DNA from: Arcuatula senhousia
Taxonomy: Eukaryota > Mollusca > Bivalvia > Mytilida > Mytilidae
Length of the DNA: 64,000 nt
Assembly (NCBI GenBank): GCA_963971305.1
Contig: OZ020305.1
Span: 7,907,001-7,971,000 of the forward strand
Reading direction: 5' to 3'
Of this stretch, positions 46,237-56,711 are shown one piece after another. Below the pieces are notes generated by a model. That model was not told the origin of the DNA and ran no database searches. It saw nothing but the letters and a program-made list of their open reading frames with translations. The position numbers were made by a program, and so were the translations under genes. How positions within the stretch are numbered: the stretch's first letter is position 1; each line of letters begins with the position of its first letter.

Positions 46237-49200
46237 CTGAGACAATAATTACAGAGATTAGTCTCCACGATAAATCCAAAATAACAGTGTCTCCGCTCTA
46301 ATTCGTAAATTCAGATTCGGCCTGTTGAAATAGACACTTGCATTACAAGCGAGTAAACTTTTTCATAATGAATCTTACATATGAAATATATACATTGTTG
46401 GAAAGAGTATATTTTGCTGCTTTGTTTAGACTATTTTTCTTTTCATTTTTATCACACATTTTTCGAAAGGAACAGTTTAAAGTCAATCGTACATTTTATT
46501 CCAAATTAAAACTTAGAAATAGACCTCTCGGAAATCTAAAACATTTCATATCAAATCTTACCTTATAGTATCTTATTTAGTACTGTTTAATTGCAAATTG
46601 AGTCGAGAATATTCAGGTGAAATTTGAAGGTAATTTGATGAATTCAGGTCAACTAATTAACAGTTTGAAATTGGTCAATTTCCTGTTTTAACAGGACGCC
46701 CACTGGCCCATATAACTCTCGATAAGGAAATTTGTTTATTGTGACAAATATCAGTCTGTTCGCGTGGTGTTTGATTTTTTATTTTTCACCAACCTTCAGA
46801 TTTTATTAAATTACAAACAAAATAATAAATAAAACGCTTCGAAAATGATATCAAACAATGTACGAGAAATTCAGCTATCTAAAGATACTTTTACATTTGA
46901 ATTTGCTGTAGAAACACCAAAGTTTAATCGAGAGGATCATTTTGATGAAACTTACAAAAATTACACAGCAGATAATATAGACTTAATTCGAATGGTAGTT
47001 AACAGCGAAAACGACGAATTTTTACCAATATCAGAGGACGAAGTCAATGTAGCTATATCCAAGCTGAACAATAATAAAGCTGCTGACGAATTTGGTATCA
47101 GTGCTGAACATTTCAAATTAGCTGGACACACTATAACAACTGCGATTACCAATCTGTTTAATGCTATATTACATCATGGTCAAATACCACCTCAATTCTT
47201 ATCTGGAACCATAACGCCGGTATATGAATAGGATCGTGACCCAACTGACTTCAGTAACTACCGAGGTATAACTGTCTCAAGCACGCTAGGAAAGATCTTA
47301 GAGCATATCACACGTAATCGTGTAGAACATTTTTTACCATATGAACAATCAAATCTACAATTTGGATTTACGAAAGGAACGTCAATACTCCTGGCAGCAT
47401 TGATTATTAATGAATCAATAGTGGAAGCTCAAGAAATGAAACTACCACTATACATAGCGTTTCTGGACTCACAGAAGGCCTTCGATGTTGTAGATCATCA
47501 ATCTCTTAAATGTAAACTGTTCTTTAACGGAATTTCCGGAAAACTTTGGAAACTACCTGATGCTTGGTACAGCAACTTGACTTCAAAAGTCAAATGGAAT
47601 GGTCATCTTAGCGACTCTTTCCAGGTACAGCAGGGTGTTCGTCAGGGAGGCATCCTGTCTACCAACCTATACAAGTGCTATATAAGTGATCTCTTGCTCA
47701 CTCTTGAACGTAGCCATACTGGAACACACATTGGAACAACTTACGTAGGATGCCCAACAGTGGCAGATGATCTAGCCCTTCTAGCCAACAATGAGTCTGA
47801 CCTACAATTGATGTTAGATGTGACAAACTCATTTGCTAACCGCGAAAGATATGTAATTCACCCAGAGAATAGCACAATATTGATGAGAATCCCACAAAAA
47901 CGCTCAATTGAGGAATCAACCGAATGGAAACTTGGTGACGAAGAAGTATCGATATCTGACACAGCCAAACATCTGGGTATCTTACGCAACAACAAACTCG
48001 AGATAACACGCAATGTAGAAGACAGAATTTCATGTGCAAGAAAAACACTCTACAGTCTAACTGGTACAGGCCTGCATGGAACAAATGGTTTACCACCAAC
48101 AACCTGCATGAAATTATTCAATACTTATGTACTACCTCGCTTGTTGTACGGACTAGAAACCTTCAACTTAAAACAAACTCATTTCGAACAACTAGAAAAA
48201 TTCCATCTTAGCTTTCTGAGGAAAATTCAATGTCTTCCTACCAGATCCGTAAGAGGAATCACTTACCTACTTTTGGGGGTTCGCCCAATTACAGCTGAAC
48301 TACATATCAGACAGTTGAACCTTGTTAATGATATTATTAGAAGTGACAATCCAACAATAAAGAATATTCTACTCCGCCAAATTAATATGAAAACTGCAGG
48401 CTCAAACAGCTGGTTCATAAACATCATTAACCTTCTAGAACTTTATGGTCTTCCATCAATAAAGACCCTAACACAAAGTATTTCAAGTAAACCATCATGG
48501 AAGAAGGAAGTAAAAATAGCAGTCGATAAACACTGGAACGAGAAGTTGAAATCAGACTGTAGCCAGAAGTCTTCATTGCAATTGTGTGATACATCTGACC
48601 TAGCAATAGGAACAACACACCAAATATGGATGTCAGTCAGCGACAACATAAAAGATGTACGTCGAGGAGGGATCAAAGTCCGTCTACTAACTGGAACATA
48701 CATTCTCCAAAACAATGTCAGTAAATTTAACCAACATGAAGTCCCTGATACCTGCCCAATGTGTCAAATTGAGACTGAAGATACTTGTCATTTTATCACC
48801 AAATGTAATGCTCTCCATCAATATCGCAGGGAATATTTAATAGAGCTGAGATCCATTATCTGTGAGAAAGACGAACAAGCTTGGATAACTTTATCCAATA
48901 ACTTACCTCTACTTACCAAAATTATTATTGAACCAAAGACTCTATTGAAGCTTAAAATAATTTCATGCAACAGTGCTATGATGTCAACCCTAGAGACTTG
49001 CACAAGGAAAATGTGTTACTCGCTACATAGTGGAAGACTGTTCATAGTGAACTCAGGAATGTCAAAGTAGTGTAAATCAACTTTTAAATTTTCCCTAGTG
49101 TACTTTTAGGATATACCTGTGACTATAGCAAATATAGGTGCACCAATCAAGTGGTGGATTATACACACATAAGAAGAAGGATCCTAGATCTTCACAAGAA

Positions 49201-49270
49201 CGACACTGTTATTTTCAGCCATTTCATATGTTTAATAGGATGATTCGGTTCTCTTCGTTATGATTTTCTC
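46237..49270 (+). mobile_element. LINE-bearing insertion with 9-bp target duplication
   Basis: Flanked by AGGACAAAG at 46228-46236 and 49271-49279; removal restores the recombinase frame. It contains a LINE reverse transcriptase (46845-49070), with a probable LINE 3' end near 49180 (ACACATAAGAAGAAGG). Short inverted repeats AAAATAACAGTGTC (46278-46291) and its complement (49202-49215) lie inside both edges, so the LINE may have entered a smaller inverted-repeat element first. Orientation is opposite to the DIRS. Confidence 0.85.
46845..49070 (+). pseudogene. non-LTR (LINE) reverse transcriptase, 5'-truncated, one in-frame stop
   Basis: A 742-codon frame broken only by TAG at 47229-47231. N-terminal linker (DEVNVAISKLNNNKAADEFG), RT motifs DFSNYRGITV, LQFGFTKG, AFLDSQKAFDVVDH, QQGVRQGGILS and GCPTVADDLALL (VADD in place of the usual FADD, with both Asp kept). 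The C-terminal zinc-binding motif CPMC...HFITKC fits CX2CX8HX4C. No apurinic-type endonuclease lies upstream, so the copy is 5'-truncated. Copies RNA by target-primed reverse transcription in intact relatives. Clade not determined. Confidence 0.85.
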
Positions 49271-49764
49271 AGGACAAAGTAACAGGTCAGAAGAGTCAGA
49301 AGGAAGGGCAGGAACCACTACTGGTTCCGCACCTTTACTAGGCAATTGGTTTTTAGCCAAAAAAGATGGGTCTGTTAACAAGGTCACAGAAGACTCATCC
49401 CTAGAAAAGCGGAGACAAGATTCAGATACTGAAAAGGCATGAATCTCACTCCTCCTTCTGCCTGACGCTAAAGCTAACGAAAAACAACATTTGTAAGAAA
49501 CAAACTTAAGATCTGCTTCAGAAGCTGGTTCAAATGGAGAAGATTTAAGTGTTGATAAGACCAACCCTAAATCCCATTGAGGAACTAACTTCTTTTGTTT
49601 TGGCTTCTCCAAATCAAAATTGCGAACCAAAAGAGATAAATAGTCATCATTTCTGTAATCTGGGCCACCAGAAATAGAAATAGTGCGGGAAATAGCTGAC
49701 TTATAACCTTTGATAGTTGAAGGAGATAGATCCTTAACTTCAAACAGGAAAACTAAAAAATCAG

Positions 49765-51905
49765 CTAGCTGCTGTACAGAGATCTTGATTGGATCAATTT
49801 CCCTGTCACCACACCAAGCACAGAAGACTGACTATTTGGCATCATAGACTCTCTCTGTAGACTGTCGGACAGACTTAGAGATGTGTCTGGAAGCCCCTGA
49901 AGAAAATCCTCTCTGTCTGAGACCCTCCCGGAGAGTAACCAGGCGTGTAGATGAAGAGATTCTGGATGAGGATGTAAAACTTTTCCTCGAAACTGAGACA
50001 GAAGATTTATTCTGGCAGGAAGACAGAGAGGAGTTGCACAGGATAGAAGAAGTAGATCCGTGAACCAAGCTTGTCTTGGCCAAGCTGGAGCAATAAGGAT
50101 GATCTTGCAATATTCCTGAGAGATCTTCTGAAGAACTTGAGATAGGAACCTGAATGGGGGGAAAGCGTAGGCGAACATTCCTACCCAAGAGAGAGACATA
50201 GCGTCTACTGCAAAGGCTAGAGGATCCAGAACTGGAGACAAATAAGTTTCTAGCTTGTGATTTAGAGCTGTTGCAAAAAGATCTATGTGAGGACGCCCCC
50301 AATGAAGGGTTATCGAATTGAATACCACTGGTAGAAGTTCCCACTCTGTGTTCACAGGAGATAGAGATCGACTTAGAGAATCCGCCAGAACATTGAGGTG
50401 ACCTGGAATGTGTCGAACTGTCAACAGAACATGATTCTCTGAACATAGAACTAGGACCTTTTTGCAAAGAGCAAATAGACTCTGACTGTGAGTACCTCCC
50501 TGATTCCTGAGGTAAGCAACAACTGTAGTGTTGTCTGTTGCTACAAGGACAGACTTGTGACGGAGAGAGTCCAGAAAATGAGTTAGCGCTAAGAGCACCG
50601 CTCTCATTTCTAGAAGGTTGATGTGATCCTGCTGTTGAGCAGGAGTCCACTGACCTGATATAGACTCTCCCTCTAGATAAGCTCCCCAACCCATCAGACT
50701 GGAGTCTGTGTAAAAGGTCAGAGATGGGGTAGGTACTGAAAGTGGAACACCTTTCATAACATTCTCCCTTAGACACCACCACTGTAGATGTTGTAACAAG
50801 TCCGGTAGAACCGGAATAAGAGCTTCCCAGTCTTGAGAGGCTGGAAGCCAGTGATGATGAAGATAAAACTGAAGAGGTCGAATAAAAAGGCGACCCAGAG
50901 AAACTATATCTGCTAAAGAGTTCAGGTAACCCAGAAGCTGAGAAAATTGGCGAGCTGATACAAACTGGGATGACTGAAGATTGGAAATTCTGTGAAGAAG
51001 ACTCAGAAATTTTTCCTCGGGAGGAAAAATTAACCCCGAATCTGTCATGTAGTGCTCCCCCAGAAAAATGAAATTCTGGGAAGGGATAAACTCGGATTTG
51101 TTCCAAGAAACTAGGAAGCCTAAGCTGAGATAAAGCTGGATAACCTCTTGGGTTTGAGTAGACAGTTGAAGATGACAAAAGTTCCTGATAAGGGAATCGT
51201 CTAGATAGGAATGAATCTGAATAGAAAGGGAATGCAGATGAGAAATGACAGCCTGGAAAACCCTGGTGAACACCAAAGGGGCTGTAGAAAGGCCAAAAGG
51301 TAGAGCTCGAAACTGGTAAACCTTGTTGTCCCATACAAAGCGAAGATACTTGCGAAAGTGGTAAGCTATGGGAATGTGAAAATACGCATCTGTCAGTTCC
51401 AAACTTGTTGTCCAGATACCTGGTTTGATACAGACCCTGATGGAGCGATTGGTCTCCATTTTGAAATGGGGAATAACCAGAAAGGTGTTCAGGATGGAAA
51501 GATCTATGACTGGACGCCAGCCACCTGTCTTTTTGGTCACCAGGAAAATAACGAGAATAAAAGCCTGGAGTCAGAGAGGGATCCTGGATAACTTCTATTG
51601 CTTCCTTCTGAAGCATGGACTGAACCTCCTGAGAAAGAAGGACAAACTTCTCCTGATTGGAAGTGTGAGAAAGAAACACTGGTTGAGGAGACAGTGGTGG
51701 ATGCTCGTGAAATTTCAGATGAAGACCCCTCCCCCGAATTACTGACAAGACCCAAGAATCTTGAGTGATTTCTTCCCATCGTTTCAGAAAATGGGAAAGT
51801 CTCCCCCCTACTGGAATATTTGGAGATGGGATAGGAAACTGATCTTCTCCAAGGGGGGCTGTCAGTAATAACTGAGGGGGCAACACTTCAAATACGATCC
51901 CCTTG
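49765..51905 (-). pseudogene. DIRS reverse transcriptase and RNase H, one frameshift
   Basis: The N-terminal part (VGGRLSHFLKRW, LQKEAIEVIQDPS, GFYSRYF) is in the frame above about 51550. The rest (TKKTGGWRPVIDLSILNTFL, LELTDAYFHIPI, RALPFGLSTAPLVFTRVFQA, SYLDDSL) is in another frame; the break is at a TTTT run, probably a one-base length change. The RT active site YLDD is intact. RNase H follows (FYTDSSLMGWGAYL, NLLEMRAVLLAL, VATDNTTVVAYL, HIPGHLNVLADSLSR). The C-terminal region (HIDLFATALNHKLETYLSP) is typical of DIRS pol. It overlaps the gag end upstream and the recombinase start downstream. The long open frame antiphase to the RT here is a shadow. Confidence 0.88.
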
Positions 51906-53699
51906 CTTCTTACCACCTTTCTTTTTATAGAAAGGATACTTGGTGGATGTAGAAGCAGAGGAATTAGCTGGCTGGGCCGGCTTTTTCCTCTTAGGGGCAG
52001 AAGGGGCTGACACAGGAGCAGAAGTTGCTGAGGAGGAAGGCACAGACTTAGTAACCACAGCGCGTTTGCCCTCAGAGAGCTTGACACTGACATTTACTGG
52101 TTGAGGAAGCTTCTTAAGCTCTTCCTGAACTTCTGAAGCAGTCATACCGAAGATCTTGTCATTTAACTTGGAATACATTAAAGATTCCTGAAGAGGAGAA
52201 GGTACTGAAGCTTTCTCAAGCAATTCACCTCGCTTAGCAAAGGTAAAGTTGCCCAGAGAACCCAACAACAAGAGTTGAGAAGTACCAAGAGCTTGGTCTA
52301 CCTGGAGCAGATAGGACTTCAGCTCATTAAATTCCTCGCCTTCTTTCCCCTGCAACAAAGTACCTGCAGCCGCAAGATAAAGTTCAGCACTGCCAAGAAC
52401 ATGGGAAGCACTTCGAAGAAGATTCTCAGACTTGGTCCACAAAGATTGAGAAAGCTTGAGGCCATCAACATTCTTAAGGTTTAAGGAAGAAGCAATGAAC
52501 TTGTCACAAATGGGAGCAGTCTTCCCTATAGAAGAACCGTGGACTTCATAATCCTTACTGTTGAACCTTCCTGGAAAAGAATTACATCCAAAGCCAGCAA
52601 ACTTAGAGGAGCTAGTAGAAGGTTGAGAAGCTGAAGCAAAACTCTCATTTATGACCTGAAGTGCCACGCCAACATGATTAGACTCCGGAAAGGAGGAATA
52701 AGAGGTGGAAGAGTCTTGAGACAAACCACATGAAGCCTGAAAAGTAAACACAGTTTTCTTGACCCTAGGAGGGGAAGAAAAAGGAATGTCCTCTCTCAAA
52801 CGAGAATAAACTCTAGACTTCAAATTATCCTTAGAGAGAGAGCTCTCTTCTAATTCTTCGTCTTTATCCTTACCGGAGCCAACTTGAGAGATGGTAGTAG
52901 GAAGACCATTGCCAACAAGGTCAGCTTGGCCATCCTCAGGAAGGTCCTCATCAAGTTCTCGATCTTCATCAAGAAAAGAACCTTCCTGACTACCAGGAGC
53001 AACTGACATGAGATCCTCGGGATCGCCAGCTACTGTATCCCCAGGAGAAGCCGGAGCACCAAGGGCACTAGGCAACTCCTTACGGGAATTCTCAAGCCTC
53101 TCCAACCGATCTGCAACCTGTTTCAGATCCTTGTCGAGACCCTACTTAAATTCCCACAACAAATCCCTTACTTCTGAAACAACTTTCTGAGGGTCAGAAA
53201 CTGGCACCTCAGCAGACCTTGAGGGAAAAGGCTGTGCAGCTAGGGGAGGACCTCTAGGAGGCAAACCCCAAGAATAAGAAGGATCCCAAGGAGAGGGCCA
53301 CTGAGGGTTATACCAACCTGAGGCAGTAGGAGGAAGGACAGGTCTCTGAGGCATAGCATTCAGACCAGTAAGAAAATTAGGGGCAGTTACATTACTTACC
53401 CTGGTATCAATAGGTCTGGTAATAGTGTGAGTTACACTAGACTTGTGTGTGGTTGTTGACACATTGCTGTGTACAAAAGAAGGAACCCCAGCAGAGGAAT
53501 GAGGGGCACAAGGATAGACAGGGTCCAACCTTATCGTGCGGTTACCCGAACCTGACACAACTGAAGTTGTATCAGGTGGTGAAAGGGTAAATATATCTGC
53601 AGGAGGGCCTTCAGTTGTTGGTAATACCTCAAAAGGGTTACGGAGAGACCCGTCCCAAAATACATCAGAAAAAGTACTGGACTCGTTATTATTGTCCAT
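51888..53699 (-). pseudogene. DIRS gag-like ORF1 with one in-frame TAG
   Basis: A 604-codon frame from Met at 53699 to the stop at 51888, broken once by TAG at 53142-53144 between WEFK and GLDKDLKQVA. Pro/Ser-rich N-terminus, then an acidic segment (DEDRELDEDLPEDG), a helical region (ASHVLGSAELYLAAAGTLLQ), and a Lys-rich tail (KRKKPAQP, KKKGGKKQGD) suited to nucleic acid binding. No zinc knuckle. The position before RT matches DIRS gag. Confidence 0.8.
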
Positions 53700-53954
53700 G
53701 ACAACTAGTAATAGTATGACAAATAAAAAATTATGTCAAACTTACTCAAATCAGGTAATTTACAAACTGTAAATTTATATGTGTTCTCAAATTAAATATA
53801 ATTTGGAATATGTAAACTCAATATATTTATATGTATGTCTTTGTAAACACTTGTCAATATATTAACAATAATATATATAAAAAGATATGTTTGTTTTCTC
53901 TGTAACTGGAAATAATCAGCTCCTCGAAAAAACACGTGCTATCTGTAGCGCAGC

Positions 53955-54095
53955 AGGAAATTGAATGGATGTAGCAAAGGGATGTCGTAAAGAGGCAGTC
54001 AGGGGGTCATCTCAAGGTGTTTTTGTCTTTTGTATTTCCTGCTGTTTGGGCGCTTAAGGGACCATCTCAGAATTTATAGTGGTAACGTATTTATT
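53955..54095 (-). repeat. DIRS terminal inverted repeat
   Basis: 141 bp, reverse complement of 45504-45644; it is followed directly by TGTTATAAACTGG of the flank or of the extreme terminus. Confidence 0.9.
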
Positions 54096-54139
54096 GTTAT
54101 AAACTGGATTTTTTTAACGCGCATGGATTTTTCATTCCC

Positions 54140-54391
54140 TTATAAAAGGGACAACGCAAATAAGTCGTAAAAGTGGTCCATTGAATTTTCACCTTGGGCG
54201 AGGATAGAACCATGAACATTGCTGCATGTATCAACACCACCGCCCCCTAAACCATAAAGCCGAGTTCTTGGTGTATCAAAGTCTCGCTCATATCTTTCTT
54301 TTGTTTTGGTCACAGATTTCCAGACATTATATTCTTTTTTCTTGCCCCTTGGCATCTTAATCAGTTTATGTTCAAAATCAAGATATAACAA
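54140..54391 (-). CDS. unrecognised small ORF, possible exon or repeat-derived
   Basis: An 83-codon frame. From the internal Met at 54355 the protein begins MPRGKKKEYNVWKSVTKTKE, contains a glycine run (GLGGGG) and is lightly charged. A plausible start context and an open frame next to the DIRS end are all that supports it. No family recognised; it could be part of an older element flanking the DIRS. Confidence 0.25.
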   Translation of the reverse strand: MLYLDFEHKLIKMPRGKKKEYNVWKSVTKTKERYERDFDTPRTRLYGLGGGGVDTCSNVHGSILAQGENSMDHFYDLFALSLL

Positions 54392-55249
54392 TGGAAGAGG
54401 GAGGTTTGGCGCGACATAAAACTTGGTTTAACCCACCATTTCGTTCGAAATGCCGGTACCAAGTCAAGACCATTGCGATCTATAACTGTTCAGGTGTGTC
54501 TTCCATGGTTTGTCTGTTCTCTTGGACATTGAGATTTATCTTCCAAGTTCGGTAATTTTGTTATTACCTTATTTGAATAGAATGCGATAGGCGAAATTGC
54601 ATGGAAACTAGGAGACAAGCTCGTTTTATTAGACACTTTTTATAAGCCATTATTATTTTATTTATATTGTAACAGATGCGGATATTTTTGTTATAAACTC
54701 TTAATCTTCTTAAGGAAATGAACCTGTCGATTGTTAATATCTTTAATAAGTACATGAGAAATGAAAGTAGACTGTTTTTTGTTCACATTTCTCCTTCTAT
54801 TTCACAAAAGTCTTTCTTGGTGTGTCTACCAAAAACCACAAGGTAGGCCTCATGTTTTACATATTATTTATGAATTTTTCTTTGGATTAAAGTAGCGATG
54901 GTTTCTTGGACAAAATTTATTTTTCATGAATAAACATAAATGTCATGGGTTTTTGAATGTTTTTTTTTTAGAAAAACATTATTATCAATAGTAAAAAATA
55001 AACCTTACCAATTAACAAAGACCGTCTAAAATTTGGTTAAAGTGGAAATTCAGTCTTTATCATGCAGTCTTGTATCATCCGTAAGACCTGCGTTCTGTTG
55101 TGTCGACAAATTGTCATGTTTGATAATGTTTAGGTGGCAGAGTAAAAACTTAGGTTCATATCTAAATCGCTATACAGCCAAAAAGAATGTGTAGATTTCA
55201 CAATGTCATATTTTTACCGACTAAATTTTATTCTGTCATTTTATCCCAA

Positions 55250-55304
55250 CTCCCTATTCTTTTGGGTGCTGCTATGATGGAGCCATGTTTTTTGGTTGTC
55301 TGAT
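55250..55304 (+). pseudogene. decayed copy of an MSMB-like exon start
   Basis: CTCCCTATTCTTTTGGGTG and GATGGAGCCATG match the start of the true exon at 55337 (CTCCCTATCCGTTTGGATG...). The preceding TTTTATCCC is conserved but the acceptor is AA in place of AG. It has internal deletions and no donor. Period about 87 bp. Confidence 0.8.
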
Positions 55305-55336
55305 GATTATTTTAAAATTCTATTATTTTATCCCAG

Positions 55337-55996
55337 CTCCCTATCCGTTTGGATGTTACTATGCTGGAGCCCACATTCCAAACGGTGAAACCATGTTCTT
55401 GGGCTGTCTAAGCTGCTCCTGTAGACACAATGGTTTACTCAGATGTTGTCCGTAAGTCTGTTTTCTTGTTCTTTCTTTCTTTTTATTCAATTAAATATAA
55501 TCGTTCACTGATAAATTAAAATGGATATGGACATCAATCCCTCTTTGTATTTTATTTGGAAGTTTTTAAGTAAAAAAGTGAAAAATTAAATACATGTACG
55601 AAACACCCTCCCTAGTCAGGTTTTTATGTCCACGTCCTTACTTGGAAGGATGGTACCGTCTTACTTGTATTGGTCTTTTAATCTAAGTTTTTTTCTTTCT
55701 AAAAATGCATTTTTGTGGCAATTCAATTAGGATGTATATATAAACGTGGATGTAAATTGTGATAAATAAAGAACACTTTATCTTTTGTACTTGCAGATTT
55801 TTAGAATATCCTAGGCATGCTATAAGACTCAATTAAATCTCGTACTTATTTCAGGACGGACGAATTTTACAACAACCATGCCAAGTGTGCCCAGTCCAGG
55901 GAGAGAGGACAGCACCGTAGAAAACTGAACCCACTAAAGACACTCAACAATTACAGGAGAAAGATCGAATTAAAACAAATACTGAGAGAAATCTAG
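55337..55996 (+). CDS. beta-microseminoprotein-like gene 2, last two exons
   Basis: Exons 55337-55451 (CCCAG acceptor, GTAAGT donor) and 55855-55996 (TAG). The first visible exon enters in phase 1, as in the neighbouring copies, and reads PYPFGCYYAGAHIPNGETMF, then LGCLSCSCRHNGLLRCCP, the MSMB cysteine pattern. The last exon (TDEFYNNHAKCAQSRERGQH, then RRKLNPLKTLNNYRRKIELK) has a single Cys and a very basic tail, unlike genes 1 and 3, so the C-terminal half has diverged or been replaced. A signal-peptide exon should lie upstream but none was recognised between the DIRS end and 55250. AATAAA at 56455-56460 is a possible poly(A) signal. Confidence 0.75.
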
Positions 55997-56664
55997 GCCA
56001 TGTCATTCTCTTTTTTTTCTTCTTCAAAAACTTCTCAATTATACAATTAGATGTTTAAATAATGGTTGCTGCAAGCTTAGACTTTATTGTAAAAGATAAA
56101 ACTGTGCTTCTAATTACTTTGTCAGTCTTAATGTTTTACTTGAATCCTCTGCGTAATTTTCGATCACGAAAATAGCCGTTTAATGTTTTTTTTTATCTAA
56201 TTTTCATCAACGACACTCGAGGGTCTGGTCTTTCACGCGTGTGTCTGCGTATTCAGTCACTTTTGTAAATATGGTTTTGTTTCTATCAACTTTAGGACTC
56301 AGCTGCCAATACAACAATCAGACTGGGAAACGAAAACTGTACTTTTTTACGTCGAGTCTCAAACAAATGCCCGTTTTTAGGTAATAGACGATATCGTTGT
56401 ACCGTCGAGTACATTCACAATCGATAACATTTAAAAATGTACTAATGTCTTTGTAATAAAATTATATTCTATCATTGTTTAAATCAATTTGTCATTTTTA
56501 GCATCTGATTTTGTCATTTGCTAGTTTTATTTTATAACACCACCATCAAAAAAACCTCAGCATCTATAATAAAACTATTTTATCATTTAAAAGTAAACCA
56601 ACTGTCGCCCTACCTATATCTACATTAAGTATACCTCACTAATGTCATGTAGTCCACAGATTCT
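55997..56664 (+). other. 3' flank of gene 2 and promoter region of gene 3
   Basis: AT-rich, no further coding signal. AATAAA at 56455-56460 is the first good poly(A) signal after gene 2. Confidence 0.5.
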
Positions 56665-56673
56665 TATATATAT
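56665..56673 (+). promoter_or_regulatory. TATA box of MSMB-like gene 3
   Basis: TATATATAT lies 39-47 bp upstream of the ATG, which would place transcription start around 56695-56700 and leave a very short 5' leader. Confidence 0.6.
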
Positions 56674-56711
56674 CAGTTTGGGTTTCACAGTGCTACCGAC
56701 TCATAACTAAA

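Larger units (their letters stand above)
45814..49831 (-). pseudogene. DIRS tyrosine recombinase, split by the LINE insertion
   Basis: Two parts on the - strand, 49831-49271 and 46236-45814, join in frame across the 9-bp target duplication (DLLLCP then IRILKIYL). The N-terminal SAM-like part (SVQQLADFLVFLFEV, STIKGYKSAISR) precedes the catalytic domain. Arg I is in LALASGRRRSEIHAF, the His box in SVKAHEVIALASSWA, and the Tyr in TNHYLRSM. The family normally has Arg two residues after His-Glu (HEVR); here the codon is ATA (Ile), which should abolish strand exchange. In an intact element this enzyme integrates a circular DNA copy without target duplication. The start overlaps the end of the RT frame. 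Confidence 0.8.
45504..54095 (-). mobile_element. DIRS-like tyrosine-recombinase retrotransposon interrupted by a LINE
   Basis: Inverted terminal repeats of 141 bp (45504-45644 and 53955-54095) are nearly identical. On the - strand the order is gag-like ORF, reverse transcriptase/RNase H, tyrosine recombinase. An internal region at about 45690-45800 repeats the terminal GTTACCACTATAAATTCTGA in both orientations, as expected of the DIRS internal complementary region. Without the 3034-bp insertion at 46237-49270 the element is 5.56 kb, a usual DIRS size. The gag has one stop, pol one frameshift, and the recombinase one changed catalytic residue, so this copy is probably dead but young. Confidence 0.9.

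Noticed and set aside
48443..48715. Antisense frames within the LINE RT
   Set aside because: Overlap the clearly coding LINE frame on the other strand.
49832..52093. A 753-codon open frame on the - strand across the DIRS pol region
   Set aside because: Only its first part (above about 51550) is the genuine RT N-terminus. The Ser-rich remainder is antiphase to clear RT and RNase H motifs in another frame, so it is a shadow.
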